Source: Coriaria nepalensis (lineage: Eukaryota; Streptophyta; Magnoliopsida; Cucurbitales; Coriariaceae). Taken from it: 64,000 nucleotides of DNA. How positions within the stretch are numbered: the first letter of the stretch is position 1; each line of letters starts with the position of its first letter. Both the position numbers and the translations under genes were made by a program. Positions 47,628-60,644 of this stretch are shown here, piece after piece. Below the pieces are notes generated by a model. The model saw nothing but the letters and a program-made list of their open reading frames with translations, did no database searches and was not told the origin of the DNA. The stretch is from positions 2,115,501 to 2,179,500 of the forward strand of contig CP114498.1 of the NCBI GenBank assembly GCA_027186245.1, written 5' to 3'.

Positions 47628-50164
47628 TCACAGCAATTGGATCGCATCAGCCGTTGCCTCTGTGATCTTCAAGTTCCCACCTTGACTCTTGCCGTGTTGC
47701 TTAGCCTGATGTTGAGCCCAGTAAACATGGGCTGCCAGAACCCGGTCTAATAGCTCTTGTGGAACCGGCTCTCCCCTTCTCTGTTGAGCCGATATTCTCG
47801 CCGTATGGACCAATGTTTTCCATTTATCCTAAAAACCATCCACAATATACTTATCAGCCAAAGAAGATCTTATTTATATAGTAAAAAGTTGTATTATATA
47901 ATAACTAATAAATTTTTACCTTCAAATCCACATAAGTCCTATGATCTGCATTCTCAAAAGCACGTATCTTCACATCACGCCACCTGAAAAATCCCAGAAC
48001 ATACTTTCAAGCGTCATTAAAAAATTACAAATAAAAAATCATCCTGGAAGTTAAAAAGCATAAAAACATACCTTCCAGTTCCAAGCTCTTCAACTGCTTC
48101 GACCAGTGCTTCTACTTCAGTTACAGAAAAGGGTCTTCTTGTTCGACGCTGAGCAAGCTCCGAATTCTTGGTTTTTGGATTTTCCGGAACTACAGCTAGT
48201 CCCTCCATACTCATCTCCGGAATGTTCTTCTTCTGGTTTGCCGGAGCTATTACATTTAATGGGCCCATACTAATTTCTGGAACAACAACTAGAGCTTTAC
48301 TATAGAGCGAAGATCTCTCAGTTAACCTGTTGTTAAGGGATGAAACAGACTCATTGTTGCTTTCATCATTGTTCACCGTATTGGTCAGGGAAGTTTCAGG
48401 TAAGGCACCAGAAGGGGACCTGCAGTATATATATTAGGAATATAAAAATGGGGAAATGTGATCGAGTTTTTATTACAAATTGTGGGAGATGCACAGTTGA
48501 ATTAGTACCTGGTTAGTAGATTAGATGGGTCAAGTGGTAAGAGAGGAGGAGGATCTTCTGTCGGATATGTAACTGCAGAATGTTGTGAAGGATTTGGTTC
48601 CAATGTGAAACCGAGAGTGTCCAAATTGTCTTTACTAGAAATCCCTGTTTCAGAAAGAGTTGTGTTTTCGTCCCATATCTTCTTCCCCTGAAGAAGAACC
48701 CCAACATGTAATCCACCCCCAAATATGGCTGTTACTGTCTCCATTACCGTTCTCTGAAGGATCACAAAATAGTATAATGTAAGAACCTATATCACCAATT
48801 TTCCTCATTATTTACAGAGTTACAAAGATAATTAAGAAGTGAATCATTCACCTTGAGTGAGCCCACAGTTGCATCTTCTGGGACGTCAATGAAAAACTCC
48901 GGAACCTTAAACGACTTAATGCTAAACTTCACTGTATAACAAAGAAAGAAAAAAAAAATCAGCTATAGTATAATCAAACAAGAAGATAACTTCTATTCAA
49001 AACCAAAAAAGCTTTATACCATGAGAAGACTCTGATGAGGAAGAAGGACCTCCATGGAACATTGCAGCTGAGGCACTCTCATCTACATTCAAGCCCTTCT
49101 CGGGTGAGTTAGAGACACTTTCACTACTCATCCCACCATTAGTAGTCACCACTGAGCTTCTGTCAAAGCACCTCCTCCTCTTATATGAAGTGTTACGCTG
49201 ACATCTGTCTCCATAACACATCTTTCTTTTCCTATTAAAGGATTTCATTCCCCCATCTACAAATCCTGTAACCCCCCAAAAAGGAAAAAGATAAGTCATC
49301 AATGTAATACAATACAAGTTCATACACAACTTCAAAGATAAAAAATATAATCTTAGCACTAACCAGATCTAGAGATATCATAATCCCTCAATTTGGGAGC
49401 TACTTTCCAGTATCTAGAATTGAGCAGCTTCCTAATTCTCCAGTCTACAATCCTTGAAGAAGGCCGGAAAGAATTAAACTTGGTGCTTGGTTTATAGCAC
49501 CCAGAAAAGTTTTCGTCATCATCTCTACTACCTAACTTATTAATACCATTACTATGCATGGGAAATGAAGAACCTGAAATAGCATCAGAGGGAAGTGGTG
49601 ATTTGAGATCACCATCTAGAAAGAGCATTGCTTGGGATTTCACATAATATTCCTTCTTCAAATTTCCACTCTCCAACTCCTTAGCACCTTGTTTTTCAAT
49701 TCCATTCTCCATATTAAAATTATTAGACTCCCCATAATCAGGGGACCCACCTTCTATTTTACTATAATAATTACGGAAGGAGAATTTTTTGACCAACTCT
49801 GGTTTGGAAGGTTTGTCTTCATCGGATTGTTCTTGTTTGACAACATTGCCTCTTTCAATAATTGGTCGATCTTTTCCTTTAGATGCATTACTAGAAGTAG
49901 AGCTTTTGCTCTCTAGCAGTAACTTCCCGGCTATAGAAGCTAGCAATTCAAATGCATAGTTCTGACCATCTTCAACATTCTTCTTATGTGGACTCCTTTT
50001 CTATACAGCAAAAAGTTCAGCGAGTAGAACAACATTTCAAGGTGAATAATTTTTTTCTCTCATTAAGTTGCAGATATACTTACTCTAACAGATCTAGGAC
50101 CTCTGGGTACCGTGGAGCCTAGGAAGGCATTGATTCGATAATCTGGCTGCTTCTTCAACACCAT
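47628..50164 (-). CDS. Telomere repeat-binding Myb-like protein (TRP/TRFL type), 8 coding exons
   Basis: Minus-strand exons 50164-50084, 50000-49364, 49265-49020, 48931-48852, 48753-48509, 48419-48072, 47983-47920 and 47828-47628 give 633 residues. Seen: the N-terminus MVLKKQPDYRINAFLGSTVP, a Ser/Lys-rich middle, a central ubiquitin-like region at about 322-395 (VKFSIKSFKVPEFFIDVPED, LLQGKKIWDE), and a C-terminal Myb/telobox domain at about 520-590 (RRTRRPFSVTEVEALVEAVE, GRWRDVKIRAF, VDLKDKWKTLVHTA), followed by the extra helix typical of plant TRFL proteins. Family knowledge: these bind double-stranded TTTAGGG repeats and affect telomere length. The start is the conserved family N-terminus. 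The leader probably contains an intron, since pyrimidine-rich non-coding DNA runs to about 51500. Confidence 0.95.
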
Positions 50165-53100
50165 ATTTCAGTCATATACGGACAAGCAATTTCACCATCA
50201 CTGCGATATTTAAGAAAGAAGTGTCTCAAAATTTCTTTAAAAATAATTTAAAATTTCTAAACAATGTGAAAAGAAAAATTGATGGAAGGGATCAAGTCAA
50301 AGTTCTTTCCATAAATTATTAGACAAGACATAAAAATGGGATTGAAGAATTAAGAGTTTAGAAAATCAAAATGAAAATAAAAAACAAAATTTGGTCCGAA
50401 AAGAAAATCTGCATCCCGTGAATTGTTGGTAAAACCCATCTTCTGATCCCAATAATTCAGATCCTGATTCTCTTCAATCATGCAAGGTAGCTTACATAAG
50501 AATTCTCTTTATGAATTCAATTAAACACTAAACACCAGGTCCAGATCCAAAATTCAGCTTCACACAGGATATATATACACACAAAAAATAGCATCGATTC
50601 CATAGAACACCAAACTAACAATTAAATAAACGAATTGGAAAATGGAAAGATTTGTACAAGTTATACCTTTCGTCACCACTTTGTCCTTTCTTCCGTGATG
50701 AACTGTTGGCACCTGTCCTACATTTTGTCTCTGGAAGAGGCTTTCGATAGATCAGATAAAATCGGAAATGCCTTTTATCTCAGATGAAAATTCCATGCTT
50801 GATAAAATATTAAACCGAAAAACAATCTTCAAATCAAACAAAATTCAGCACGAGAAAGAAATAATTTCAGGATTGCATCTAATTGCATTGAATTATACAT
50901 CCTGGTGACCAATTTGAATAAGCAACTTACGATTCAACTTATTACATATTTTTCATACACGGAAACGGAATCTAAATCCCAAAAAATTCAGATCGAAAAA
51001 TCAAATTCCAACTTTAGATAATTGGAATTGCCGATCAAATTCAGTTCACCGCAATTTTAACACGCCCTATTTCGTCATGATCAGATCTCACTCTCTCTAC
51101 AAACATTTCGAATTCTAAATCAACCGCCAAACCCAATTTCCGAAATTCTCAATGTAAATCAATTTGAAACAAAAAATCCATCGCCAACAAGAAAGATTGC
51201 ATGAAATTCAACCAACAAAAAAAAAAATACAATTCTCTGAAATTCAAAGACGGCAAGATCACGAACTAAGAACCAAATCGAAACACACAGGAGCACAGTA
51301 AAAAACTGACCTCTGCAAACGATCTTGGTTTAAATTATATCCAATTCCTTTCAGATTTCAAATTTCTGGAGAGGGAAAAAAGGAAGAGAAAGGAGAATTC
51401 CCTAGGCAACCGGAATCAAAGCAGAATATATGGAAATGCACAAGATTGATCGGAATGAGAATTCAATCCCAGGAAGAAACACTCGTAAAAAACAAAATCC
51501 TCTGTTCTTTGTATTCTCTCTCTAGAAACGCTCTCTCTCTCTTCTCTCAAAAATGGACAAGACAAAAACCCCCTTCTATACAGAAAGCACGTATACAGAG
51601 CCTTAAACCCCATTATAACATTTATAAACTATATATATATTTTCTGACCACGAAACTGGACTAGGCAGTAAAAAGCGGAACTCTACCGGAAATAGCAGGT
51701 TGAAGTCCTTAAAACCCACATGTTCTTCCCCTCGTGGTTTGGACCTGTTCTTAACCCCTATCCGTGTTCCAGAAGCAAGGTATATCGACACGTGGAGGTG
51801 AGGTAAGATTTTGTCTTTGTCTTTTTTTTTTTTTTCTGGATAAGGAAAAAGAAAAAGAAAATTGGGAGGTGGTGAATCCTTTCTTCTGATTGGCCCACTT
51901 GGAGATCCATACTTACAAGATAATAAAAAAAGGGTAAAGTGGGCCCTTAGCACGTGGCTTTGGTTAGGTTTATCAAATTATTATTATTATTATTATCGGT
52001 TAAATTTGAATAATTTAATTGAATTATCTAATTTTTAGTAATTAATTTTTAATAAAAGATTATTTATTATATTTAATTTTATTAAATAAGAGTATAAATT
52101 ATAAATAATATCTAATTACATATTAATTAAAAGAATCAAGTATATATTTAATTATTATAATATATAGTCAACGATATTGAAATATGAAAATTCAAAATAG
52201 ATAATGGACCACAAAATCAATGTAAATTATTTCCCAATTAAATTAATAACTAAAATTTCCAATTAAATCACTTAAGAACATTTGTTACTTCTATAAATAG
52301 ACAAATAATTAGATCTTCCTACCGTGGTCAAGAAAAAATCAATTACATTGATAAAACTCAATTAACAAGACTGTTCGTTTAGTTAATTATGTTTAAGGAC
52401 AATTAATCAAAAGTAAATTAATTTGTATTAAAACGAAAAAATGTGATAAGATAAGAAGAAAGAAGTTAGGACACGACACGTCCTCGTAAGTGGATCAACA
52501 AATATCGATAATGGTTGAAAAATAAAATGGGTCGGGTCGGGTCGGGTCTCGGAAGGAATATTTGTGTTGCCGTGTTGGATATAATATAAAAGAGAATATA
52601 CTATATAAAGCATCTTGTAGCTCTAACACGTGCTTATAGGTTTTTTATTTTTTATTTTTATAAAAAGTGATATAAGCTAAAGTAATTTGGTGTTTGGTAA
52701 CAAAGTATTGAAAGTAATTAAAAGCGAAAAATCAGTGATCACAAGTGCATGTGATTGGTTATGGTTGCGGAACCAACTTGTCCCACCAAACAAACACAAA
52801 TATTTGATCAAATTTACGAAGTATGGGCTAGGCCCAGTGAGTTAAAAAATCCATAGATCAACCCAAAAGAAATGGATTTCTTTATGCCATGCTTTGCTTT
52901 TTTACTTCTTTCTAAAAATATTTTGAACTTCACTTCCAATTACAAAAAGTATGAACTAATTTAATATCACTTAAACAATATGAAACTAAACTAATGAGAG
53001 ATTAATGATTTCCACCTCAAAAATGAAAGTTAGTGATGACACGTTATGGATTAGACATTTTTTCTTCTTCTTTCAAATGGTAGTTAAATATTAGTTGACG

Positions 53101-54443
53101 AGGTATTTTGGCTTCACTATTCATCAAGCTTACTGAAGTAGACATAAGAAGGCCAAACTTATGTAGGGGACATAGTTCCTCCAAATATAGAGCAAGGCCT
53201 TAAAGTCATAGTTCCTCCCAAAAGAAGAAGCAAAGTGAATAACTTCATGATAGTGCATGCTATAGTGCACATATCATGCATGTATGGGAGAGAAGCAATT
53301 GCCCAAATACATGATTCTAGTTTTGCTTGTCTGATAAACTTTGAGAGTGAAGTTCATGATTTAGATTCTAGTATCATCTAAAGAAGAAACATGGACATTG
53401 TAAAATGGTCCCAATGTCATGGAAAGATTAGGCATGTTGTCACTAATCATGAAAAGCATACTTGCATTAGGGTTTAATCACTAATCAATCAAATTGTTAT
53501 TTACATGCGGCCACCTTAATTGTAGGAATGTCACCATGTTCTTGGGGCGCCTTGTACCATGTTTAATGATTTACCAAGAGTCACTTTACTCATGCTAGCT
53601 TAACTAGTAGCTACCATCAAATCTAAAGGGTTGTCGCTACATAGCTGTCAAATGTCAAACCTACCTCTATACGTACTTGATGTTGAACTTCCTTTAAAGA
53701 GTACATAAATAATAATATAATTATTAAAAGATATACTCATTAAATTACGAGAATATCAAAAATTTCATAATATACTCATTAACTCTATGAATTACGTTAT
53801 TATGTCCCACTAGTATCATATATTATTTCTGTATCCCATGCATGATTCCACCTCCCACTTCGTCTTCACAAACAAGCCAAAAAAGAGAAGAGAATAAAAT
53901 CAAAAAAAAAAAAAAATTCGATTTTTTATTTTTATTAATATTTTGTCCCTCTTTTTGAAGGGTCGATGGCACAATTTGAAACTTGCAAATGAAGCAAAGG
54001 GAGGAATTCATACGGGGAAACGGAGTTAGTTACTCCAAGCCTACTCAATTACTCCGATCCATCTCTTGCTTAGAAAAGTGGTCAAAAATCATAGGGGCAT
54101 TTCCGTCATATAGACGAATATCTATAGTCGCTTTTACAGTCACCACTCCTTTCGAAAGGTCGATTGTTGTCTGTTGAATGAATTTACCGCCAAAAAGGAA
54201 AAAAAAATAAAAATAAAAAAAATTGAAAAATGAAAAAGTTTAATCTCTAAATTAAGGAGCGACCATACAGCATTGATTTAGGGAGAGACAATAAATGAAC
54301 TTTTTAGACATTTCAGTCCCCCCCCTGTTTTTCCCTCCATAAATACCAATCCCATCTTCCCCCTTCTTCTTCACATCCCATTTTCATTCCTTCCTCCTAC
54401 TACATAACTCTCTCTTCTCTCTCGTTTTAGTGAGGGAAAGCTA
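50165..54443. other. 5' leader/promoter of the telomere-binding gene and expansin upstream region
   Basis: 50165-51500 probably carries non-coding leader exon(s), a leader intron and the promoter of the minus-strand gene. 51600-54440 shows no gene. Features include an ATT microsatellite at 51980-51997, a GGTCG repeat at about 52530-52549, and AT-rich tracts. A TATA-like CCATAAATACC lies at about 54338-54347, before the expansin gene. Confidence 0.45.
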
Positions 54444-55431
54444 ATGGCCACGAATACGATGTCTCTGCTCTGCATTATCTCTTTGACTTCATTCTTAACA
54501 CTTGCTAACGCCAGAATTCCCGGCGTTTACTCCGCCGGACAGTGGGAAACCGCCCACGCCACCTTCTACGGTGGCAGCGATGCCTCTGGAACAATGGGTA
54601 TCTTCACTTTTCTCTCACAGACCGTAAAAAAGAAAACCCGTTTACAAATTCTTCATAAAAGATTAACCTTTTTTTTTTCTTTTACAGGCGGTGCTTGTGG
54701 GTATGGAAACCTGTACAGCCAAGGCTACGGCGTAAACACGGCGGCGCTGAGCACTGTTCTCTTCAACAATGGTTTGAGCTGCGGGGCATGTTTCGAAATC
54801 AAGTGCGCTAGTGACCCAAAATGGTGTCATTCCGGCAGCCCTTCCATCTTGGTCACTGCCACCAACTTTTGCCCACCTAACTACGCCCTTCCCAGCGACA
54901 ATGGCGGATGGTGCAACCCGCCCCGGCCCCATTTCGACCTCGCCATGCCCATCTTCCTCAAAATCGCCGAGTACCGGGCCGGAATTGTCCCCGTCTCTTA
55001 CCGCCGGTGAGTCCTCCTTCTCTCTATCTCACTCTGTTTTGCTCTGTTTTAATTATAAAAAAATCACACACACACTCACAGAGAGTTCTCATTTAATTTT
55101 TTCTTCACGGGCATTTTGCAGGGTGCCATGCAGAAAGCAGGGAGGGATCAGGTTTACGATAAACGGGTTCAAGTACTTCAACCTGGTTTTAATCACCAAC
55201 GTGGCGGGTGCAGGGGATATAGTGAAGGCCAGTGTAAAGGGGTCAAAGACTGGTTGGATGAGTATGAGCCGGAACTGGGGCCAAAACTGGCAGTCAAACG
55301 CCGTTTTGGTTGGTCAGTCGCTCTCTTTCAGAGTCACAGGCAGTGACCGCCGCACCTCCACTTCCTGGAACATCGTTCCTTCCAATTGGCAATTTGGTCA
55401 AACTTTTTCTGGGAAAAATTTCAGGGTCTAA
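54444..55431 (+). CDS. Alpha-expansin (EXPA4-like), 3 exons
   Basis: Exons 54444-54597, 54688-55006 and 55122-55431 give 260 residues, the usual EXPA length. Seen: signal peptide at about 1-23 ending in ANA; the GH45-like domain with [20 protein letters not shown], the conserved Cys pattern and the HFDLAMP motif; then the cellulose-binding-like domain with [20 protein letters not shown] and the C-terminus [14 protein letters not shown]. Family knowledge: alpha-expansins loosen the primary cell wall at acid pH without hydrolysis. The alpha insertion ([12 protein letters not shown]) is present, which separates it from beta-expansins. Sequence is closest by eye to the EXPA4/EXPA6/EXPA16 subgroup. 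All junctions keep frame; nothing looks damaged. Confidence 0.96.
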
Positions 55432-55974
55432 AATCTGAACCTCTTCCATGTTTCCCGCTTCTTACATGCGCCCATTTTGTTTGTTTCCTGGGAAAGTAGA
55501 CAAGCGGGAAAAAGCCTCAAAAGAGAAATAGTTGGTGTGTTCTTAGTGGTAGGTAGTGGCTTTTTGGGGAGTGTTTATGTCATTATTATACGTATTTTTT
55601 TATATTGGTGAAAGGAGAAGAAAAGGGAAAGTAAATTTGTATGGTGGCTGAAGAGACTGCAAATTTGTGCGGCCCGCAGCTCTACTTGTTTTATCACTAT
55701 ATGTTATACAGAATGCGTGTTTCATTTCAATGTTCATATGTTATACAGAATGTGTGTTTCATTTCAATGTTCATATGTTACATTTTTTTTTTCTCTTTTA
55801 GTTATTTAATTATAATTTACAGATAATTCAGAGATAAACAAGAAACTGAATGCTAACTTTAGCATTGGAGTTGGACTTGCTGTTAAATATGAAAACCTCA
55901 AGATTATTCAAAAAATGAAATCGAGCAATATGAATGTTAAATCACGCATACAGAGACTACAAAATTGATGAGAA
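55432..55974. other. Convergent 3' spacer with a 37-bp tandem repeat
   Basis: The 3' UTRs of the expansin and of the DUF547 gene meet here. Two copies of a 37-bp unit occupy 55701-55774. No gene seen. Confidence 0.6.
55701..55774. repeat. 37-bp tandem duplication
   Basis: ATGTTATACAGAATGCGTGT begins at 55701 and is repeated from 55738 with a single C/T difference. Confidence 0.9.
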
Positions 55975-58305
55975 TTACATGGGAAGCAAGTAGCGGAACT
56001 CGGATTCATAAGGTTGAATCTCTACCATTTTGTTCAAAGGGGATTTGAGTTCACCATTTAGACACTCCATGATCGACCGCTTCAATGAAGCAGAACGTGG
56101 CAGCTGGCTATAGATCCACTCTAGCAAGGATTCCATATCATCTGCAAAATCCTTCATGTGCCATTCTAGAAGCTTAGGCACCATTATCTTCTTCTTGCTC
56201 GTGACTCCGACCGAAGCTTCCAAGTACTCCACTTTGGCTCTGATCAATTCATTCACCACCTCTTCTGGTGTATAAACCCTTAGCTGCATTCATCAAGCAA
56301 TTTCCCCTCATCAATAAAAGAAAGAGAAGAACCATGAAAATGTTTCTTCGATTAATTGATATACTACTTACTGCAGGCGAGGACCAATTGCCACGGCAAA
56401 GTGCGAATGAGACATTTGGTTCGGGATACCCCAAGCCGTATGCATGTCTTAACAACATTTCCTTCTCATCTGTTGGCTTTACAATATGCATCAAGCAGAC
56501 AAGGATAAGTGTTAAAAGCTATGTTATGAGACAATAGTAGAAGACTGATAACAAAAGCTTAACTTATGATATTTCTTACAAGTTTGGATTCGTTCGGATG
56601 CCGGAGAATGAAGTGTTCTATGGCTAGAGCATTAAGTACTATCCCTCCAACATTAAGAGCAGCCTGATTAAGAAAAAACAACAACAAATAAAGAACATAA
56701 TGTTATTACACACAATTTTTTGGTTTCTCAGGCTCTTGTGTAACAAATTTGTACATACCTTGTTCATTAATACTAATAGTTTCTCTTGTGTAGACGGTAA
56801 CCCATGTTCAAGAAATGCCTGAAATTTGATGGAACGAAAACAAAATCTCAGTGAGTAACGAGTATACTTAAACGCCAAATCTGAATTCTATGTACTACTA
56901 ATCGTGTGTGATGTCTTACAGTACATGCATTATACAGGCATTGTAGACGTTGATCCAGAAAGCCAACTTCTGTTTGTACGTCAAGAAATTCAAGTCAACA
57001 CTACTTAGTTTATGCATCAAAATCCTGCAAAATCATAAACAATACTATACATATGAAAAAAGAACAAAAGTATTCGAGAAATTTTTGCAATCAAACTTTC
57101 AAACAGATATCTACCCACCTCAACTTTCTAATTCCCTGTAAACAGTCCGAAAATCTGGATATCTCTAATGATGTTCTCGTGATTTGAACAAAGTTCTTAT
57201 ACGGTCCCACATTTCTAAGACTACCTTCAATGTCGGGCAAAATGTTGTAAGGATCGAGATTGGACATGTAATTGAAGGATAAAGTGTATGGGGGTGCTTT
57301 ACACCCGATCAAAGAAGATTTCGGGATGATGCGCCGTTTTGAATTCATGCAAGAAAGTGCATTTTTCGGGATAGAAGGCGACGATCCTTCTTTATTCTCT
57401 ACTACTTGGTTTAGATCAAGATATATCGCAATAAGACACCTCACCAATTCTTCGGACAACACATTCGGATTCTCTAATATCCCTCCGTCGCTATCGAACT
57501 GAATCTGATTCTCTCTTCTCCCGCTCTTCCTCCTCGACTTTTCATTAAACTCTCCTGACACACATTTCGTATCATATTATATATCAGATATTATGTTAAG
57601 TTACCGATACCTGCATAAAAACAAAAAAAGATATGTACATACTTGGAATATCGGAAGCGGCGCTTGAAGAGAAGCGTCGATCCACCATCAATCTTTCTTT
57701 TCTTTGCTCGTCGTAGTTGTGAGATCTACATCTATGACTGTTAAGAACTGAACTGTTCTCTGTCCCACATAGAAAGAGGTTGTTAGTGGTCCCTTGCCAT
57801 GTTTTCTTATGATGTTGTTGGATTTCCCAGTCCTTGTTCTGTTCCCTCTCCTTGTACAGATTTATCTTCAGCTCTTCAACTTTTCTTTCTAGTCTGTTTA
57901 TCTCTTCCTCCACAACACCCAGTTCTTGAATAAGCACCTGAACCTGTAAACAGTACTTATTATTAGAACTAGTTCTACTATATGTATGTATATATGTAAA
58001 GTACATATAGTAGTGTACCTGAGATGGGAGAGAGGAAGAGAGCAGGGGCTGAGACAAGACTGGCCCATGAAGGGCCCAATGTAGGGCCTTATTGAGAGCT
58101 TGTTCTCCATGCAATTCTTCTTGCAGTTTTACAATCTGGAGAAAAATGTAAACCAAACATGACTCTAAGAAGACTATATATAATATATATATATATGTAT
58201 ACATGAAAGGAAGGAAGGAAGGAAGGAAGCATGTACTTCTTCTTCAAGCTCAAGTTTTTTCTGGTGCTGTTCGTTTGGCTCCATGAGGAAGTCTTCAAAT
58301 TTCAT
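55975..58305 (-). CDS. DUF547 protein with N-terminal leucine-zipper (MIP1-like), 9 exons
   Basis: Minus-strand exons 58305-58237, 58135-58019, 57943-57643, 57554-57119, 57024-56925, 56818-56759, 56663-56580, 56476-56372 and 56283-55975 give 526 residues in frame. Seen: an N-terminal coiled coil/leucine zipper at about 15-125 (KLQEELHGEQALNKALHWAL, LGVVEEEINRLERKVEELKI), a basic Ser-rich linker, then the DUF547 domain at about 310-450 with LNFLTYKQKLAFWINVYNAC, LNALAIEHFILRHP and LRHAYGLGYPEPNVSFALCR. The C-terminus holds YLLPM. Family knowledge: plant DUF547 proteins often pair with a MIP1-type leucine zipper; their molecular role is not established. The small exon 8 acceptor (TAAAG before CCAACAGATG) is the least certain junction. 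Confidence 0.9.
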
Positions 58306-58560
58306 AACGAATGAGGGAATCGTCAAAGGCGGAGGATACAAGTTAAGGGGATTGTTTCAGGGGGGTGGGATTAAAATAGAAGGGAAAAAAATGGGGGGGG
58401 GGGGGGGAGTTGAAATTTGGTGTCGTGGGTGCCATTAAAAGAGCAGGTTCTATCGGATTAAGGTTTTTATTTTTTAATTTATTATTATAATTGTGAAGTA
58501 TAGAGAGGGAGAGGAGTTGACCAATATGGCTGTTTCTGGTGAGGGGAAGGTTTGATGAGG

Positions 58561-58681
58561 TAAGAAGAAGAGAGAGAGAGAGAGAGTATGTAATGCGGTG
58601 ATGAGTTTGGTTGTTAATTTTTCCTTTTTGGACGGTTGGTCATTTACTATATACATCACAATTCTCATGAAATCTTTGATG

Positions 58682-58716
<35 letters not shown>
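58561..58716. repeat. GA and CT microsatellites upstream of the DUF547 gene
   Basis: GA at about 58570-58587 and CT at about 58683-58716, separated by about 95 bp. Their complementary units could pair. A poly-G of about 14 lies at 58394-58407 nearby. Confidence 0.8.
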
Positions 58717-58721
<5 letters not shown>

Positions 58722-58926
58722 TAATGTACAGCTCATTGATTTCAACTGACGTGAAGCCCATGAACATTGGGCAAAAAGCCTAAAGATCTGTTTTTCACGT
58801 TCAAATTTACAAGCTTGGTAAAAATATGAGGATGGAAAAAGAAATATTACAAACAGAAGGGGGATATTTTGAAAGGGATGAAAATTTTAAGGTAAAACTA
58901 TTTTTTACTGCTTCTCACAAAAAATC

Positions 58927-58997
58927 GCCGACCGTGGGGATCGAACCCACGACCACGTGGTTAAAAGCCACGCGCTCTACCACTGAGCTAGGTCGGC
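58927..58997 (-). tRNA. tRNA-Lys (anticodon UUU)
   Basis: 71 nt on the minus strand. Acceptor stem GCCGACC pairs perfectly with GGTCGGC. D arm TAGCTCAGTGGTAGAGCG; anticodon stem CGTGG/CCACG with loop CTTTTAA (anticodon TTT); T arm GTGGG-TTCGATC-CCCAC. There is no intron. A TTT run for polymerase III termination does not directly follow the 3' end on the minus strand (GATTTTTTGTG begins one base downstream), which is acceptable as a terminator. Internal A and B boxes are intact. Confidence 0.95.
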
Positions 58998-59510
58998 TTT
59001 GTTCTTCAATAATATTTAAATTAAATATAGATACAACTATTACATTAGAAGGTCCAACTACCTCATCTTTCCTTTTGTGATATTTGGTGAACAAATAAAG
59101 TTTGTTAAAACAGCTAAACTGTATTTATCCCATATCATTATTTATTTATACTTTTAAATCATAAGTTCAAGTCAACTCCCCATCTCAACATTCTTTCATC
59201 TCAATGGTTTTGTTAAGTACATAAAGTACAGAGTTGCTGGTTTGGCTTTCCCTGAATTCCTTAAGCAAGTAAGTGGAATCATCATGTCAAGAAGACAAGA
59301 GTGGAGCTGAACAAATGAGTCGGGACAATGATTCTAAAACCACAAAGTCAACTCCATAGAAGATACTGAGTTTGACTCTCCCTCTCTGTTTGAGAAAAAG
59401 AATCTCCCAAACAAAAAAAAAAACAAAAAAAAATGAAAAAACAAAAGAAAAAAGGTCAATAAAACTAAATCCACAACTCACTGATCATATTGTACAAACT
59501 ACATACTGAT
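58998..59510. other. Spacer between the tRNA and the C2-domain gene
   Basis: No gene seen; A-rich runs at 59413-59455. May contain the 3' UTR of the minus-strand C2 gene or its unseen last exon. Confidence 0.4.
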
Positions 59511-59530
59511 TCACATTTTGAAGTAAATTT

Positions 59531-60644
59531 TCAACACTGAACAATAATGAATGATACTTAGTGATGGCCGAAAGTTAAAAAGAGAGTACATGGTTTTGGA
59601 ATCATAAAAGTAATTAGTTACCTTCGGGGTGAAGCTAATGCCGATTAGAATGTCACCGCAGTAACTTTGGTCTGCACGGACAACTCTATACTTGCGAGGA
59701 TGTAGTTCAGAACTACCATACTGAACTCCTAGAGTTAGTAAGTCCTCCACATAGATCCTGCAAATTGATGGAATTGACCGCGCAAAAGTACATCAGAATA
59801 TTGTATATTTGAGTGGTCATAAGAGAAACAGTAACGAATTAATAACAAGGTCTTTACATTGTTTCGCCGATGAAATCATCATGGGAGAAGGTGTCCTTGT
59901 CCATGAGCTTGAGGACGAGCTTGTAGTCGCAGCCAGATACAGGATATTCCGCCTTGAATGTGAATTTCTCGTTCCATGATGGATTGCCGCCTTGCTCTCC
60001 ACCATTTAGTAATTTTCATTTAGCAAATTTTTATTACAATTTGATCAAACAAGAGCTTCCCTAGAGTCTAACACAAAATTCAACATTGACTTGATCAAGG
60101 AATGTGACCCTAATGCACTTCTTGAAATGATTAATAAGTTCATACAGATGATTAATAAATAATAACTATGAATAAATTTCAGCTTAACCTTCACCTGCAG
60201 AAAAAAAAGGGGGGTTCTTTCTGCAAAATAATTTTCAATATTTCTAATTTTGTAAGGAATAATCAAAGAAACTAACCTCGAGCAACACTACTCTTGTGTT
60301 CTTGGGTTTTGTATTGGATCGGAACATAAGGATCCATCCGCCCTACCATCACAAGAACAAAATATTCATTTTTTTTTTCCTTACAAAAATAAAGTGTTTA
60401 CACAAAATCTATGTTGGTTGACTTAATGAGCTCACAATCTCAGTAAAAAGTATTGACATAATAAAACAGGAATTAAGATAGCTTTCCAAACAATGAGTTT
60501 TGATTTCAAGTGATCTATACTTTAAACAGAAAAAAACAACAGATGAAGAAGCAAAAACCCAATATGGAGGTGAATAGAGAAGAAAGCAACACCAAAAAAA
60601 TCTTTATCACCAAGGCCTTTAGCGCTATTGAGCTGTACCTCCAT
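59531..60644 (-). CDS. Small C2-domain protein (calcium-dependent lipid binding), 4 clear exons, 3' end uncertain
   Basis: Minus-strand exons 60644-60593, 60342-60277, 59996-59858 and 59757-59622 join in frame to 131 residues. Seen: MEVQLNSAKGLGDKDFFG, RMDPYVPIQYKTQEHKSSVA, GGNPSWNEKFTFKAEYPVSG, LVLKLMDKDTFSHDDFIGET and GDILIGISFTPK, a single C2 domain of the plant elicitor-responsive/SRC2-like type. Calcium-loop acidic residues are present (MDPY; MDKD with HDD). Family knowledge: such proteins bind membranes in a calcium-dependent way. After TPK, either the fourth exon splices at GTAACT to an acceptor at 59537 and stops at once (TGT TGA, end 59531), or it reads on to a stop at 59511. The usual C-terminal YGGW segment of relatives was not found. 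Confidence 0.8.

Noticed and set aside
58826..59080. Open frame with VGIEPTT-like text
   Set aside because: It is the reverse complement of the tRNA-Lys gene translated, a common false protein.
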